Source: Alkalicoccus halolimnae (lineage in GTDB: Bacteria; Bacillota; Bacilli; Bacillales; Salisediminibacteriaceae). From it: a stretch of 64,000 nt of DNA. Within the stretch, counting starts at the first letter, position 1; the number at the start of each line of letters is the position of its first letter. This document shows, in pieces, positions 8,227-16,788 of the stretch. Location of the stretch: assembly GCF_008014775.2 (NCBI RefSeq), contig NZ_CP144914.1:2356001-2420000 (forward strand). Direction: 5' to 3'. The notes beneath the pieces were generated by a model. It saw nothing but the letters and a program-made list of their open reading frames with translations. It was not told the DNA's origin and searched no databases. The translations under genes and the position numbers were made by a program.

Positions 8227-8310
8227 AAAAAAGATATAATAGAAGAAGCAGGAGTTTATGTTTGGGACAGCTCTAAAGAAGAACTGGACAAGGTACTAAT
8301 GAATGTTTAA
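8227..8310 (+). pseudogene. Possible C-terminal gene remnant, unidentified
   Basis: An open stretch without a start codon reads KKDIIEEAGVYVWDSSKEEL, then DKVLMNV and a stop. The composition looks protein-like and it sits just upstream of the intact usp gene. It is too short to identify. Confidence 0.25.
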
Positions 8311-8429
8311 AAAGCAGCAAAAGACAGTACTTTGGATCTTTTTAAATTTTTCTGGAGAAAACCAACACCTAAAAAAGCTCCGCTTATCAATAAAGCCTTG
8401 CCAAGGTTTATAGAGGAGGTTTTTTTGGG

Positions 8430-8849
8430 ATGCTCTCAAATATTCTCTTAGCCACAGATGGGTCTCCTCATTCCCATCTTGCTGCTGATAAAGCGATAGA
8501 AATCGCCGCTCTAACAAAAAGCGTCTGTGTCGATATTCTTTATGTAGTGGATGAAAACAAGTCCAAATCAGACGTTCTTCAGCACGGAGATTCGAAATCG
8601 ACACTGGAAAAACGGGAAACGATGCTTGGAGTATTTAAAGAAAAATTTAAAAAAGCGGGGATTTTTTCGAAGATTACTATTTTACACGGACCACCTGCTG
8701 AGACGATTATTAAGTATGCCAATAACAACAACTTTGACTGTCTGATACTTGGCAGCCGCGGCAGGAGCAGGGTCCAGACGATGGTGCTCGGCAGTGTGAG
8801 TCATAAAGTAATGAAATATGTAAAGGCGCCTATACTATTAGTAAAATAA
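8430..8849 (+). CDS. Universal stress protein (UspA family)
   Basis: A 139-residue single-domain Usp with the N-terminal strand NILLATDGSPHS and the C-terminal nucleotide-binding pattern G-2x-G-9x-G-S (GSRGRSRVQTMVLGSVSHKV). This places it in the ATP-binding type. Such proteins are cytoplasmic, induced by stress and starvation, and their exact targets are usually unknown. AGGAGG lies 10 bases before the ATG and a terminator follows directly. It is the intact paralogue of the broken gene at 7464-7881, in the opposite orientation. Confidence 0.92.
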   Translation: MLSNILLATDGSPHSHLAADKAIEIAALTKSVCVDILYVVDENKSKSDVLQHGDSKSTLEKRETMLGVFKEKFKKAGIFSKITILHGPPAETIIKYANNNNFDCLILGSRGRSRVQTMVLGSVSHKVMKYVKAPILLVK

Positions 8850-8850
8850 C

Positions 8851-8887
8851 GGAAAAGGAGTCAGGTAAGTGGTCTGACTCCTTTTCC
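8851..8887 (+). terminator. Terminator hairpin of the usp gene
   Basis: A 14-bp perfect stem (GGAAAAGGAGTCAG / CTGACTCCTTTTCC) begins 2 bases after the stop codon. The T-rich part is inside the stem and no long T-run follows. Confidence 0.8.
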
Positions 8888-8915
8888 GTGTGCGGACATC
8901 AAAGGAGTAATATAA

Positions 8916-9146
8916 ATGGAAATTATTTTTAAGAAATCTACATCTTCAGAGGATCAGGAAACGATCCGCCAGCTTTCTGGATTTTACGGGGGCATCGCCG
9001 CCTTTAAAACACCGTACAAACTGGTTCTCACTCCAAAACGGGATTTTGCAGAAAAGCAGCTGATGGACACCCTTCAATCCCAGAACTTCCTTATTGAAAA
9101 AGTAGTAAAAAGCGAATATTTAAATCTGCCTGTAAAGGGGGAATAG
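8916..9146 (+). CDS. Small cytoplasmic protein of unknown function
   Basis: A 76-residue protein beginning MEIIFKKSTSSEDQETIRQL with mixed charge and no membrane segment. AAAGGAG lies 8 bases before the ATG. Its stop codon is one base before the ATG of the next small gene, so the two are translationally coupled. I do not recognise the family. The middle (KTPYKLVLTPKRDFAEKQLMDTL) suggests a small alpha/beta fold. Confidence 0.7.
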   Translation: MEIIFKKSTSSEDQETIRQLSGFYGGIAAFKTPYKLVLTPKRDFAEKQLMDTLQSQNFLIEKVVKSEYLNLPVKGE

Positions 9147-9147
9147 C

Positions 9148-9333
9148 ATGAATTTTGTTAAACCGTTATTATGGATTAATCTGATCGGCAGCACCGGGGC
9201 GCTGCTCGTATACTTTTTCACCTTTCAAACGATTAACTACAGGGAAGATTACCTCATGCTTGTCGGTTTGTTTGTTGGAGTAAGTGCATTGGGGCTGCTG
9301 CTGCTGAAAAATGACGAAGAGAAGGAAGAGTAA
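9148..9333 (+). CDS. Small two-helix membrane protein
   Basis: A 61-residue protein with two predicted membrane helices (about 6-26 and 36-52) and an acidic tail NDEEKEE. AAAGGGGG lies 7-8 bases before the ATG, inside the end of the preceding gene. Operon pairing with the soluble 76-residue protein suggests that they act together, but there is no functional clue. Confidence 0.72.
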   Translation: MNFVKPLLWINLIGSTGALLVYFFTFQTINYREDYLMLVGLFVGVSALGLLLLKNDEEKEE

Positions 9334-9380
9334 CCGCCCTTCCCTTCTTCCTGTCAGCAACCATATTTCCTTCAAGTAAA

Positions 9381-9803
9381 TTATCCTCTTAGTTCCGGTA
9401 CATTCTCCGGTCCTTCCTGATGTAAAGCCAGTTCCGATGCTGCCGGTTCGGAAATAGGCACGGTCTTTCTTTCAGCAAAGTCATACCCCGCCAGCACAGC
9501 TTTCCCTCTAGCTGTCCATCTCCCTTCGTCATCCTGAATAGCATGCTCCACAGTAAAACTGGATGTGCCGACCCGGCTGATCCATGTATAAACGGATACT
9601 TTCTGCGCGTAATTCATCTCATTGACAAAATCACACTGGGTGGACGCCACGATCAAATTCCATGCATCGATATCCAATGCAGGATTAAATAGTTTAAAGA
9701 TGTCTTTCCGTGCTTCCTCAAAATAAGTAAAATAAGCTGTATTATTTACATGCCCCATTGAATCGCAATCATTAAAACGGACAGTTACATTATATTCATA
9801 CAT
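9381..9803 (-). CDS. Acyl-CoA thioesterase, hotdog fold (4HBT/YbgC-like)
   Basis: A 140-residue single hotdog domain. It has the classical FNDCDSMGHVNNTAYFTYFEEAR segment, where the Asp and the following HVNN helix form the active site of the 4-hydroxybenzoyl-CoA/YbgC thioesterase class. It hydrolyses acyl-CoA thioesters in the cytoplasm; chain-length preference cannot be read. The ATG at 9803 is preferred over the one at 9818, because GGAGG lies 8 bases before it and overlaps the upstream ATG. It is monocistronic. A second hotdog enzyme of a different subclass follows 340 bases upstream on the same strand. Confidence 0.88.
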   Translation of the reverse strand: MYEYNVTVRFNDCDSMGHVNNTAYFTYFEEARKDIFKLFNPALDIDAWNLIVASTQCDFVNEMNYAQKVSVYTWISRVGTSSFTVEHAIQDDEGRWTARGKAVLAGYDFAERKTVPISEPAASELALHQEGPENVPELRG

Positions 9804-9862
9804 ACGCTGCGCCTCCATTTTTAATATTTAAAACTCTTCTTAAGCCGTCATTCCCTCAAAAT

Positions 9863-9954
9863 CTCCAAAGAGAAATCGTCAAAAGTTCTCTTTGGACAAT
9901 CTAACATTCATAACGATATCTTTTCTGGATCTATTAACGTTCATTGTCGTTAAT
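9863..9954. other. Two orphan inverted repeats
   Basis: TCCAAAGAGAA / TTCTCTTTGGA (9863-9873 and 9885-9895) and ATTAACG / CGTTAAT (9933-9939 and 9948-9954) lie between the two thioesterase genes. Neither has a proper T-run. The first may end transcription of the upstream thioesterase gene. Confidence 0.4.
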
Positions 9955-10085
9955 GGAAAACTCCACTTCAACTCCGCCGTGGAGATGCTCTCCGGGATAA
10001 GTGCTGTCTGAAAATCATTTCGTCTGACAGAGGTTAAATTAGTTGATTTCAAGACCCGCGGAGAGCGTTCAAAAGAGCACATAAA
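9955..10085. repeat. Degenerate B-like repeat fragment
   Basis: CTCCACTTCAACTCCGCCGTGG followed by AGATGCTCTCCGGG resembles the B start (CTTCGGCCTGCCGTGGAGGA, then GCTTTCCGGG). A roughly inverted partner (CCCGCGGAGAGCGTTC) lies at the other end. The copy is too diverged to define borders. Confidence 0.4.
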
Positions 10086-10141
10086 TCAGTGACTAATAAA
10101 GTGGATTCGTATGGATCGGTTTTAGACAGCGAATCTCCGCT

Positions 10142-10525
10142 TCACTCCCGGTTCGCCAGGATACCGGTTACTTTTGCCACAAGTTCCTCCGCGCTGTTAT
10201 AAATATAGCAATCCGTATGATTCAACGTTCTCCCTTTTTTCACTAAATAAGCATCCCCGATGAGATAGTCCCCTCTCGCCCCTTTCATAAAAGTCGTTTT
10301 AAGATCAACGGTTACTACCGACTGCTGACCATTCTCGTCCAATTCAAAAAGGTTGCACATAGCAATGTCTGCCAGCGAGCAGATGATACCCCCGTGAAAT
10401 ACGCCCGCACTGTTTATGAAAAGCGGCTGAACTGGAACAGTTACTTTTATATGTTCAGCGGTGACTCTTTCGTATGTACAGTTTAAAAATTCATCAAATG
10501 GATTGTCCATAAATTTCGGGTTCAT
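10142..10525 (-). CDS. PaaI-type hotdog thioesterase
   Basis: A 127-residue hotdog protein with the PaaI-class motif AGVFHGGIICSLADIAM (about 44-60), in which the HGG segment and the helix Asp line the active site. PaaI-like enzymes cleave CoA thioesters of aromatic or medium-chain acids. AAAGGAGG lies 7 bases before the ATG at 10525. A longer open frame reaching 10651 runs into a B-repeat end and adds unrelated residues, so it is rejected. Confidence 0.88.
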   Translation of the reverse strand: MNPKFMDNPFDEFLNCTYERVTAEHIKVTVPVQPLFINSAGVFHGGIICSLADIAMCNLFELDENGQQSVVTVDLKTTFMKGARGDYLIGDAYLVKKGRTLNHTDCYIYNSAEELVAKVTGILANRE

Positions 10526-10567
10526 GTTCAGCCTCCTTTTGACCATTGTACTATTTGTTAACGAATG

Positions 10568-10628
10568 AAGTTGTGTTAAAGAGGCTGCAGCAGGCACTCC
10601 AAAAACAAAACAGAGCTTTAACAGAGCC
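10568..10628. repeat. B-module end fragment
   Basis: GGCACTCCAAAAACAAAACAG followed by AGCTTTAACAGAGCC is the right end of the B element. A short left-end-like GTTGTGTTAAAG precedes it. This is an internally deleted or truncated copy directly upstream of the PaaI-type gene. Confidence 0.7.
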
Positions 10629-10640
10629 TTTTCATAAAAG

Positions 10641-10673
10641 AATACCGTCACGACAAAGTAGTCATGACGGTAC
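10641..10673 (-). terminator. Probable terminator of the LVIVD protein gene
   Basis: TACCGTCACGAC / GTCATGACGGTA forms a 12-bp stem with one mismatch, followed on the minus strand by ATTCTTTT. It lies 112 bases behind the stop codon of the gene at 10785-12179. Confidence 0.6.
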
Positions 10674-10784
10674 TGAGAATTTCTAATAATACTGTCCGGG
10701 ATCTTCCTGGATAGAGGCTTTAACGACAGTTTTCAGGAACATACTGCCGGCACAGGTATTATTCAGCAGCTTCCTTATGAAAAT

Positions 10785-12179
10785 CTAGTTTTCCTTTTTC
10801 CCGCTGCTGCTGCTATTGTTTTTCAGAAGAACTTTCAGCCCCTGTCCCATATCGGAAGCCAGGATGTAGTTCCGGTCTACGAATACGCCCCAAACATTTG
10901 ACTCATCCGGCGTATACCGGCTGATTTCCTTTGGATTGGAAGGATCTGTGATGTCTACTGAAATCACTCCTCCTGAATAATAGGAAAGATAAAGTGTATT
11001 GCCGCGTACTTTCGGGTCATGTACAGTGTTGGCAAACGTGTTACCGATAAAATCATACGTTAAGTCGGTTGTAAACTCGCTGAGGAGCTCCGGGTTCGAT
11101 TTATCGGAAATATCAAAGATGCGGGTGTAGCCGTAGGCATCTTCATATCCTTCTCCGTGCGGATTATTAACTTCCCTGGTTTCAATCAGTATGTTGCCGC
11201 CTCTTGCAAGTGCAGCAGAGTGGGCAGCACCTTTTTGATCATCGGCAAAATCTGTACGGCCTACGTACTGCGGATCTTCCGGATTACGAATGTCAAAAAT
11301 GACCGTGCCGAGATCCCACATAGAAACGTAGGCGTACTGGCCGTTGTTATCCGTAATTACGCTGTGATTGAACACAGGACGTGTTTTTCCATCCGGGGAA
11401 TCCCAGTGATAACCGTTGAAGTCTTCTGCCACTTCCTCGAGGTTACGAGGGTCAAATTCCCAAAGCTTTTCCGGGTTCGCAGGATCGCTTACGTCCACTA
11501 CCTGAAAATCTTTTTCTGCCCCGCCTGTATAGTAGTCAGCGTATGGGTTGGAAAGAAGCATCAATGCTCTGTTCCCCTGCGTTGTAAGATACAGCTCGTG
11601 TGTGCCGGTAATTCTTGTATCCAGCTCATAAAAGCCGAGCCGCTCCGGGTTGTATGGATCACTTACGTCATAGAGAAGCGCTCCACCTGTCGTATCTGCA
11701 TTGTTTCTATTTGTCTGCTGAAGGCTGACAACCGCCAGATCTCCTTTAAATTCTGGAGTATTGACACTTTTCACAATAACTTTTTCCTGCCATGTCTGTG
11801 GGATATCTTCTGCAATTTGCCCGATTTCCTGTGGATTTTCCGGATCCTTCAGGTCAAATATTCTCACACCGCCGTTTGCCCCGTTAGCCGTATGAGTGCC
11901 GAGATAGGCAAATCCTTTATGAGCATAAACATCAGCCGTATTGTTCTGGACGCCGTCTACTTCCTTAATCTGCTCTGATGCCGCTTCATGGAGAAACTTC
12001 AGATTCTTGTTTCCATTTATCTCTGCCTCTCCAAGCTCTTCGAGTGCCTCATCATTAAATAGAAGTCCGGAGTTTTTGGATCCTTCCTGCATAGCATCAT
12101 GTGCAAAACCTGATGGTGCCACAGCAGTTAATACAAGGCTTCCAGCCAATGCAGATGCTAAAAAAGTTTTTTTCTTCAA
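10785..12179 (-). CDS. Secreted LVIVD-repeat beta-propeller protein
   Basis: A 464-residue exported protein with signal peptide MKKKTFLASALAGSLVLTAV (cleavage near GFAHD). Repeated blades follow, carrying the pattern VRIFDLKDPENPQEIG, LLYDVSDPYNPERLG, FQVVDVSDPANPEKLW, VIFDIRNPEDPQYVG, RIFDISDKSNPELLS and ISVDITDPSNPKEIS. These are LVIVD-type repeats, expected to form a propeller. The family is found in secreted or surface proteins of bacteria and its role is not settled. The C-terminus (SSSSGKKEN) has no anchor. The protein is acidic, which fits a salt-adapted host. It is a single-gene unit. No other gene nearby indicates a substrate. Confidence 0.85.
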   Translation of the reverse strand: MKKKTFLASALAGSLVLTAVAPSGFAHDAMQEGSKNSGLLFNDEALEELGEAEINGNKNLKFLHEAASEQIKEVDGVQNNTADVYAHKGFAYLGTHTANGANGGVRIFDLKDPENPQEIGQIAEDIPQTWQEKVIVKSVNTPEFKGDLAVVSLQQTNRNNADTTGGALLYDVSDPYNPERLGFYELDTRITGTHELYLTTQGNRALMLLSNPYADYYTGGAEKDFQVVDVSDPANPEKLWEFDPRNLEEVAEDFNGYHWDSPDGKTRPVFNHSVITDNNGQYAYVSMWDLGTVIFDIRNPEDPQYVGRTDFADDQKGAAHSAALARGGNILIETREVNNPHGEGYEDAYGYTRIFDISDKSNPELLSEFTTDLTYDFIGNTFANTVHDPKVRGNTLYLSYYSGGVISVDITDPSNPKEISRYTPDESNVWGVFVDRNYILASDMGQGLKVLLKNNSSSSGKKEN

Positions 12180-12689
12180 ATAAAAACGCCTCCCTATGTA
12201 TTTTTATGTTAATATTTCCTTTTTAAAGTATATCTTATAGTGAATTCCTTCGCTACACTAAATTTTGATAATTCTAAATAATATTTAAGGAAGGGGGTTT
12301 ATGTGCTTACATTTTACAATCAATATCTGTCGAAAAATGTAAAATAACAATGAATACTTTAATTAAGTGCAGTAAAATTAATATAATGTACCTAATACTT
12401 TCATTTTCATCCCGTTTTGTCTTCTGAAAGTACAAGCTTTTATAAAACGGACAGCTGTTATATTAACTAAGAAAACAGGACCCGCATCTCTCCCGTTTGA
12501 ACACCAAAGAATGCTCATACGGTTCCCCTGATCCCGGCGATTAGAAGTTTTTAACTCCCGATGGTTGCCGGAGAGGCGTATGAGCTCTCGCAATTATATA
12601 GATATATAAATTAAACGTAATATTTATATTGATAGAATGGTTGACCTCGAAAGCAGTCTTCCCTATCGAAAGAAAAAAGAGTGTTATGC
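12180..12689. other. Intergenic region with one structured inverted repeat
   Basis: An AT-rich upstream region of the LVIVD gene. It has no convincing reading frame. The only distinct structure is a 73-bp segment at 12513-12585 bounded by GCTCATACG / CGTATGAGC. Confidence 0.5.
12513..12585. other. 73-bp segment bounded by 9-bp inverted repeat
   Basis: Perfect arms GCTCATACG (12513-12521) and CGTATGAGC (12577-12585) enclose GC-rich sequence with an inner CCGGC / GCCGG pair. On the minus strand it would lie about 330 bases upstream of the LVIVD gene. It does not match any riboswitch consensus that I can recall. Confidence 0.4.
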
Positions 12690-12890
12690 TTTTTAACGGC
12701 AGAACGTTCTTGCCGGAAGAACGGAAAAGAAGGACAGGCCGCGGCAGAGCCCATGTGGCGCCTCCGGGGCGATCAAGGACGAGCTGAAGATCCATTCCGT
12801 CCGACCAAAGAGAGGACGGAATTAGCTGAAGCCGGCCCGCCCGGAAAGCGTCCCCATGGAAACGAAAGCGGCTGGTTAAAGAAGCGGAAC
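12690..12890 (-). repeat. A-module repeat next to pyc
   Basis: On the minus strand this reads GCTTTCGTTTCCATGGGGAC then GCTTTCCGGGCGGGCCGGCTT, continuing to GCTCTGCCGCGGCCTG, like the copy at 21580-21800. The outer end is worn. It lies only 30-odd bases behind the stop codon of pyruvate carboxylase, where a terminator would be expected. Confidence 0.8.
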
Positions 12891-12923
12891 CTAATTATTA
12901 AGTTCAATATATATAGAAATCCT

Positions 12924-15900
12924 TTACTCTTCCATTTCAATAAGCAGATCTCCTGTTTCAATCGTATCCTTGCTTTCTGTGTAAAGCTTTTTAACCGAGC
13001 CGTCAAAAGGAGCCTGTACGGTAGTCTCCATTTTCATCGCTTCCGTTATCATCAGATGGTCGCCTTTTTTCACCTTCTCACCATCCACTACCAGAGTTTT
13101 GATGACAGTTCCGGGCATGGAAGCACCGATATGATTAGGATTTTTCTTGTCGGCTTTCGGTCTTTCGGTGACAACAGCCGCTGCCTCATTGTCTTTAATA
13201 TTCACTTCCCGGGGCTGTCCGTTCAGCTCAAAGTAGACGATCCGTGTACCGTTATCCTGAGGCTTGGAAATAGAAATAAGTTTAACGATCAGCGTCTTTC
13301 CCTGTTCAATTTCCACTTCTATTTCTTCTCCGAGCCGGAGTCCATAAAAGAACGTCGGTGTATCAAGCACACTTACCTCGCCGAACTGCTGTCTGAAGCG
13401 TTCAAATTCCATGTAGACGCCTGGATAGAGTGCGTAGGAAAGCAGGTCGTGGCTCGTAATCTGCCTGTCGACTTCTTTATACAGCTCCTCCTGCAGACTT
13501 CGAAAATCAACATCTTCCATATTCTCTCCCGGCCTGTTCGTTATCGCTTCCCGGCCTTTGAGAATAACGGCCTGCAGCTTTTTCGGAAATCCCTGATACG
13601 GCTGACCGAGATACCCCTGGAAAAACTCGACGACGGAATCCGGGAAATCAAGGCTGTTCCCTTTCTGCATGACATCTTCTTCTGTCAGCTCATTCTGCAC
13701 CATATAAAGCGCCATATCTCCGACGACTTTGGAGGATGGGGTTACTTTGACGACGTCCCCAAACATGTCGTTCACCCTCCGGTACATTTTTTTCACATCG
13801 TTCCAGCGTCCTCCAAGTCCTACTGCCTTCGCCTGCTGCTGCAGGTTGCTGTATTGCCCGCCCGGCATTTCGTGCTCATAAACTTCCGTATGAGGTGCGT
13901 TCATACCGCTCTCAAATCCCTGATAGAATTTCCTCGTGTAATCCCAGTATTCGTTTATTTCCTCCAATGCTGTTATATCTATATCCGGCTGTCTTTCGCT
14001 GCCTTTGAGTGCATAATAGAGGCTGTTCAGACTCGGCTGCGAAGTCAATCCGGCCATGGAACTGATCGCACAGTCAACAATATCGACACCGGCTTCGATT
14101 GCGCGGGCATACGTAAAGATGCCGTTCCCGCTCGTATCGTGCGTATGAAGGTGGACAGGAATAGACACCGTGTTTTTCAGCTCTGTGATGAGCTGATAGG
14201 CCGCTTCCGGTTTTAAAAGTCCGGCCATATCCTTGATGCCTAAGATGTGAGCTCCGGATGCTTCAAGGGATTGGGCCATCTTCCTGTAGTAAGCAAGGTC
14301 ATACTTCGTTCGGTTTTTATCGAGAATATCTCCCGTGTAGCAGATGGAAGCTTCGGCCACTTTTTTCTGACTGCGTACTTCATGAATCGCTGACTCCATC
14401 CCAGGCAGCCAGTTGAGCGAGTCAAATATCCGGAAGACGTCCACACCAGCAGAGGCACTTTTTTCAACAAATTCTTTAATGACGTTATCCGGATAGTTTT
14501 TGTACCCTACAGCATTGGAAGCCCGGAGAAGCATCTGCAGTAAAATATTCGGCATTTTTTCCCTCAGCAGAAGCAGCCGGTCCCACGGATCTTCATGCAG
14601 AAAGCGCATCGACACATCAAACGTGGCTCCTCCCCACATTTCCGACGAAAACAAATTCGGCAGCATCTGGGCAGTCGGTCCGGCAATTTTGCGTAGATCA
14701 TGAGTCCGCACCCTGGTAGCGAGCAGGGACTGATGGGCATCCCGGAACGTCGTGTCAGTAAGAAGCACCTGCTTCTGATCGTTCACCCAGGAAACCAGCC
14801 CCTCCGGTCCGTGTTCGTCCAGAATCTGTTTCGTTCCCCGAAGCGGCGGAACCGTTTTTCGTATGACCGGTACCGGCGGAGTTTCAACGACCGGTTTTTT
14901 CATTTTTTCAAGACCCGGGTAGCCGTTGACAATCGTTTCCCCGATGAAAGTAAGCATTTTCGTACCGCGGTCTTTTCGTTTCGGGAAAACAAAAAGCTCC
15001 GGACTGCTGTCGATAAAGGAAGTGTTATAATCTCCGCTTAAAAAATCCTTGTGCTGAACCAGATTTTCCAGAAAAGGAATGTTCGTAATAATGCCGCGTA
15101 TCCGGAACTCCCGCAGGTTGCGGAGCATCTTGGCGGCTGCTCCTTCAAATGTCAGCGACCAGGTCGAAACTTTCACGAGCAGGGAATCGTAGTGCGGGGA
15201 AATAACGGCTCCCTGAAATCCATTGCCGGCATCGAGCCGCACGCCGAATCCTCCGCTCGATCGGTAGGCCATGATTTTTCCTGTATCCGGCATAAATCCA
15301 TTTGCCGGATCTTCTGTCGTCACCCGGGATTGAATCGCATAGCCGAACGTTTTTATCTCTTCCTGCTGCGGGATGTTCAGCTGGTCCCCGTGAATCGATT
15401 TGCCGTCGGCTATAAAGAGCTGAGCCTGAACGATATCGAAACCTGTAATCATTTCGGTAACGGTATGTTCGACCTGAATCCGCGGATTCACTTCAATGAA
15501 GAAAAATTCTCCGTGGGGATCTACGAGAAATTCAACCGTGCCGGCATTTACGTAGCCGATGTTTTTACTGAGCTTTACTGCCGCTTCACAGATCGCTTCG
15601 CGCAGTTCTTCCGTTAAAGAAACACTCGGAGCGATTTCCACTACCTTCTGATGCCGCCTCTGCACAGAGCAGTCCCTTTCGTAAAGATGCACGACGTTTC
15701 CATGCGTGTCCCCAAGGATCTGTACTTCTATATGTTTTGGACTTTCCACGAACTTCTCGAGATACACTTCATCGTTTCCAAAAGCTGATTTTGCTTCAGA
15801 CTTCGCCCGGTCATAGGATTCCGAAAGAGATGCCGGATCTTTAACTATACGCATTCCCCTTCCACCGCCTCCGAGGGAAGCTTTTATAATAAACGGGTAG

Positions 15901-16373
15901 CCGTACACTTCTGCAAATTCCTCGACTTCTTTGAGGCTGTCCACAGGCCCTTCGCTCCCCGGAATAACAGGAAGACCCGCCTCGAGTGCTGTTGCACGGG
16001 CTCTCACTTTATCCCCGAACATATTTAAATGCTTGATTTCCGGCCCGATGAAAATAATCCCTTCTTCTTTGCATCGCTTCGCAAATCCTAGATTTTCGGA
16101 TAAAAAACCGTACCCGGGATGAATCGCGTCAATATCATTTTCTTTTGCGACAGCGATAATTCCCTCAATATCGAGGTAGGCATCAATCGGTTTTTTTCCT
16201 TCCCCGACCAGATAGGCTTCGTCCGCTTTATAGCGGTGGAAGGCCCCCGTATCCTCTTTGGAATAAATAGCAACGGTACGGATATGCAGTTCGGTACAGG
16301 CTCTGAAAATACGAATCGCTATTTCTCCGCGGTTTGCGACTAACACCTTTTTTATGTTTTGAATTCCACTCAT
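12924..16373 (-). CDS. pyc: Pyruvate carboxylase
   Basis: A full-length 1149-residue pyruvate carboxylase, which makes oxaloacetate from pyruvate, bicarbonate and ATP to refill the citric acid cycle. Domain order: biotin carboxylase (about 1-455; VLVANRGEIAIRIFRAC, glycine-rich loop GGGGRGMRIV, FIEVNPRIQVEHTVTE), carboxyltransferase (about 530-800; LLTDTTFRDAHQSLLATR, HLHTHDTSGNG metal site), a conserved carboxyltransferase tail, and the biotinyl domain with the biotin lysine K1114 in EAMKM. AAAGGGAG lies 6 bases before the ATG. It is monocistronic, and a repeat element follows the stop closely. No defect is seen. Confidence 0.97.
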   Translation of the reverse strand: MSGIQNIKKVLVANRGEIAIRIFRACTELHIRTVAIYSKEDTGAFHRYKADEAYLVGEGKKPIDAYLDIEGIIAVAKENDIDAIHPGYGFLSENLGFAKRCKEEGIIFIGPEIKHLNMFGDKVRARATALEAGLPVIPGSEGPVDSLKEVEEFAEVYGYPFIIKASLGGGGRGMRIVKDPASLSESYDRAKSEAKSAFGNDEVYLEKFVESPKHIEVQILGDTHGNVVHLYERDCSVQRRHQKVVEIAPSVSLTEELREAICEAAVKLSKNIGYVNAGTVEFLVDPHGEFFFIEVNPRIQVEHTVTEMITGFDIVQAQLFIADGKSIHGDQLNIPQQEEIKTFGYAIQSRVTTEDPANGFMPDTGKIMAYRSSGGFGVRLDAGNGFQGAVISPHYDSLLVKVSTWSLTFEGAAAKMLRNLREFRIRGIITNIPFLENLVQHKDFLSGDYNTSFIDSSPELFVFPKRKDRGTKMLTFIGETIVNGYPGLEKMKKPVVETPPVPVIRKTVPPLRGTKQILDEHGPEGLVSWVNDQKQVLLTDTTFRDAHQSLLATRVRTHDLRKIAGPTAQMLPNLFSSEMWGGATFDVSMRFLHEDPWDRLLLLREKMPNILLQMLLRASNAVGYKNYPDNVIKEFVEKSASAGVDVFRIFDSLNWLPGMESAIHEVRSQKKVAEASICYTGDILDKNRTKYDLAYYRKMAQSLEASGAHILGIKDMAGLLKPEAAYQLITELKNTVSIPVHLHTHDTSGNGIFTYARAIEAGVDIVDCAISSMAGLTSQPSLNSLYYALKGSERQPDIDITALEEINEYWDYTRKFYQGFESGMNAPHTEVYEHEMPGGQYSNLQQQAKAVGLGGRWNDVKKMYRRVNDMFGDVVKVTPSSKVVGDMALYMVQNELTEEDVMQKGNSLDFPDSVVEFFQGYLGQPYQGFPKKLQAVILKGREAITNRPGENMEDVDFRSLQEELYKEVDRQITSHDLLSYALYPGVYMEFERFRQQFGEVSVLDTPTFFYGLRLGEEIEVEIEQGKTLIVKLISISKPQDNGTRIVYFELNGQPREVNIKDNEAAAVVTERPKADKKNPNHIGASMPGTVIKTLVVDGEKVKKGDHLMITEAMKMETTVQAPFDGSVKKLYTESKDTIETGDLLIEMEE

Positions 16374-16788
16374 ACGTAACTCCCTTTCCTGAATAAAAAA
16401 GATTGATGGAGCAAAAACGGCGTTAGAAGCCGGGGAATGACTGCTGCAGGCTGTAGATCGTAGTTTCTATGTTTGGTTGAAGCCGATTTCCCTGAATTGT
16501 GTCATGTTGATAATATATCATTATTTAACAGGAAAATTAGCAATAATCAAAATTCTTTCTGCGAAGATTTTTCCTGAACGTTCAAGCGCCTTAAATAGAA
16601 AATCAGGAAAGAAGCAAGAAAAAATCCCACCCGCCAGCCGGGAAGGATTTAAAAACAGATTTTGTTTAAGTTAATTCCTGATTTAAGGAGAAGCGTATCT
16701 GCGGCTCTATTCTTCTTCAGCTCCGCGAAAAGCCTTACCGGTGAGCAGAAGAATGATCACGCAGTCTCTTTCAACCAGATAAGTTTTA
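16374..16788. other. Intergenic region upstream of pyc
   Basis: About 415 bases with the presumed pyc promoter on the minus strand and the terminator of the upstream gene at 16616-16652. Nothing else is supported. Confidence 0.5.
16616..16652 (-). terminator. Terminator of the FAD oxidoreductase gene
   Basis: An imperfect stem (AATCC...CCCG / CGGG...GGATT) is followed on the minus strand by a T-run, 140 bases behind the stop codon at 16789. Confidence 0.65.

Noticed and set aside
10526..10651. N-terminal extension of the PaaI-type thioesterase
   Set aside because: The extra residues are encoded by a B-repeat end and precede the clear AAAGGAGG site of the ATG at 10525.
11157..11978. A 273-codon open frame on the plus strand
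   Set aside because: It is antisense to the LVIVD-protein gene, without a ribosome binding site or a protein-like composition.
12480..12590. Possible riboswitch (c-di-AMP or SAM type) before the LVIVD gene
   Set aside because: Short strings such as GGCAACC and GGGGAACC look familiar, but the conserved core blocks of the known classes are not in the right order or spacing.
12681..14216. A 511-codon open frame on the plus strand
   Set aside because: It is antisense to the pyruvate carboxylase gene, begins inside an A repeat and has no ribosome binding site; it follows from the codon use of pyc.
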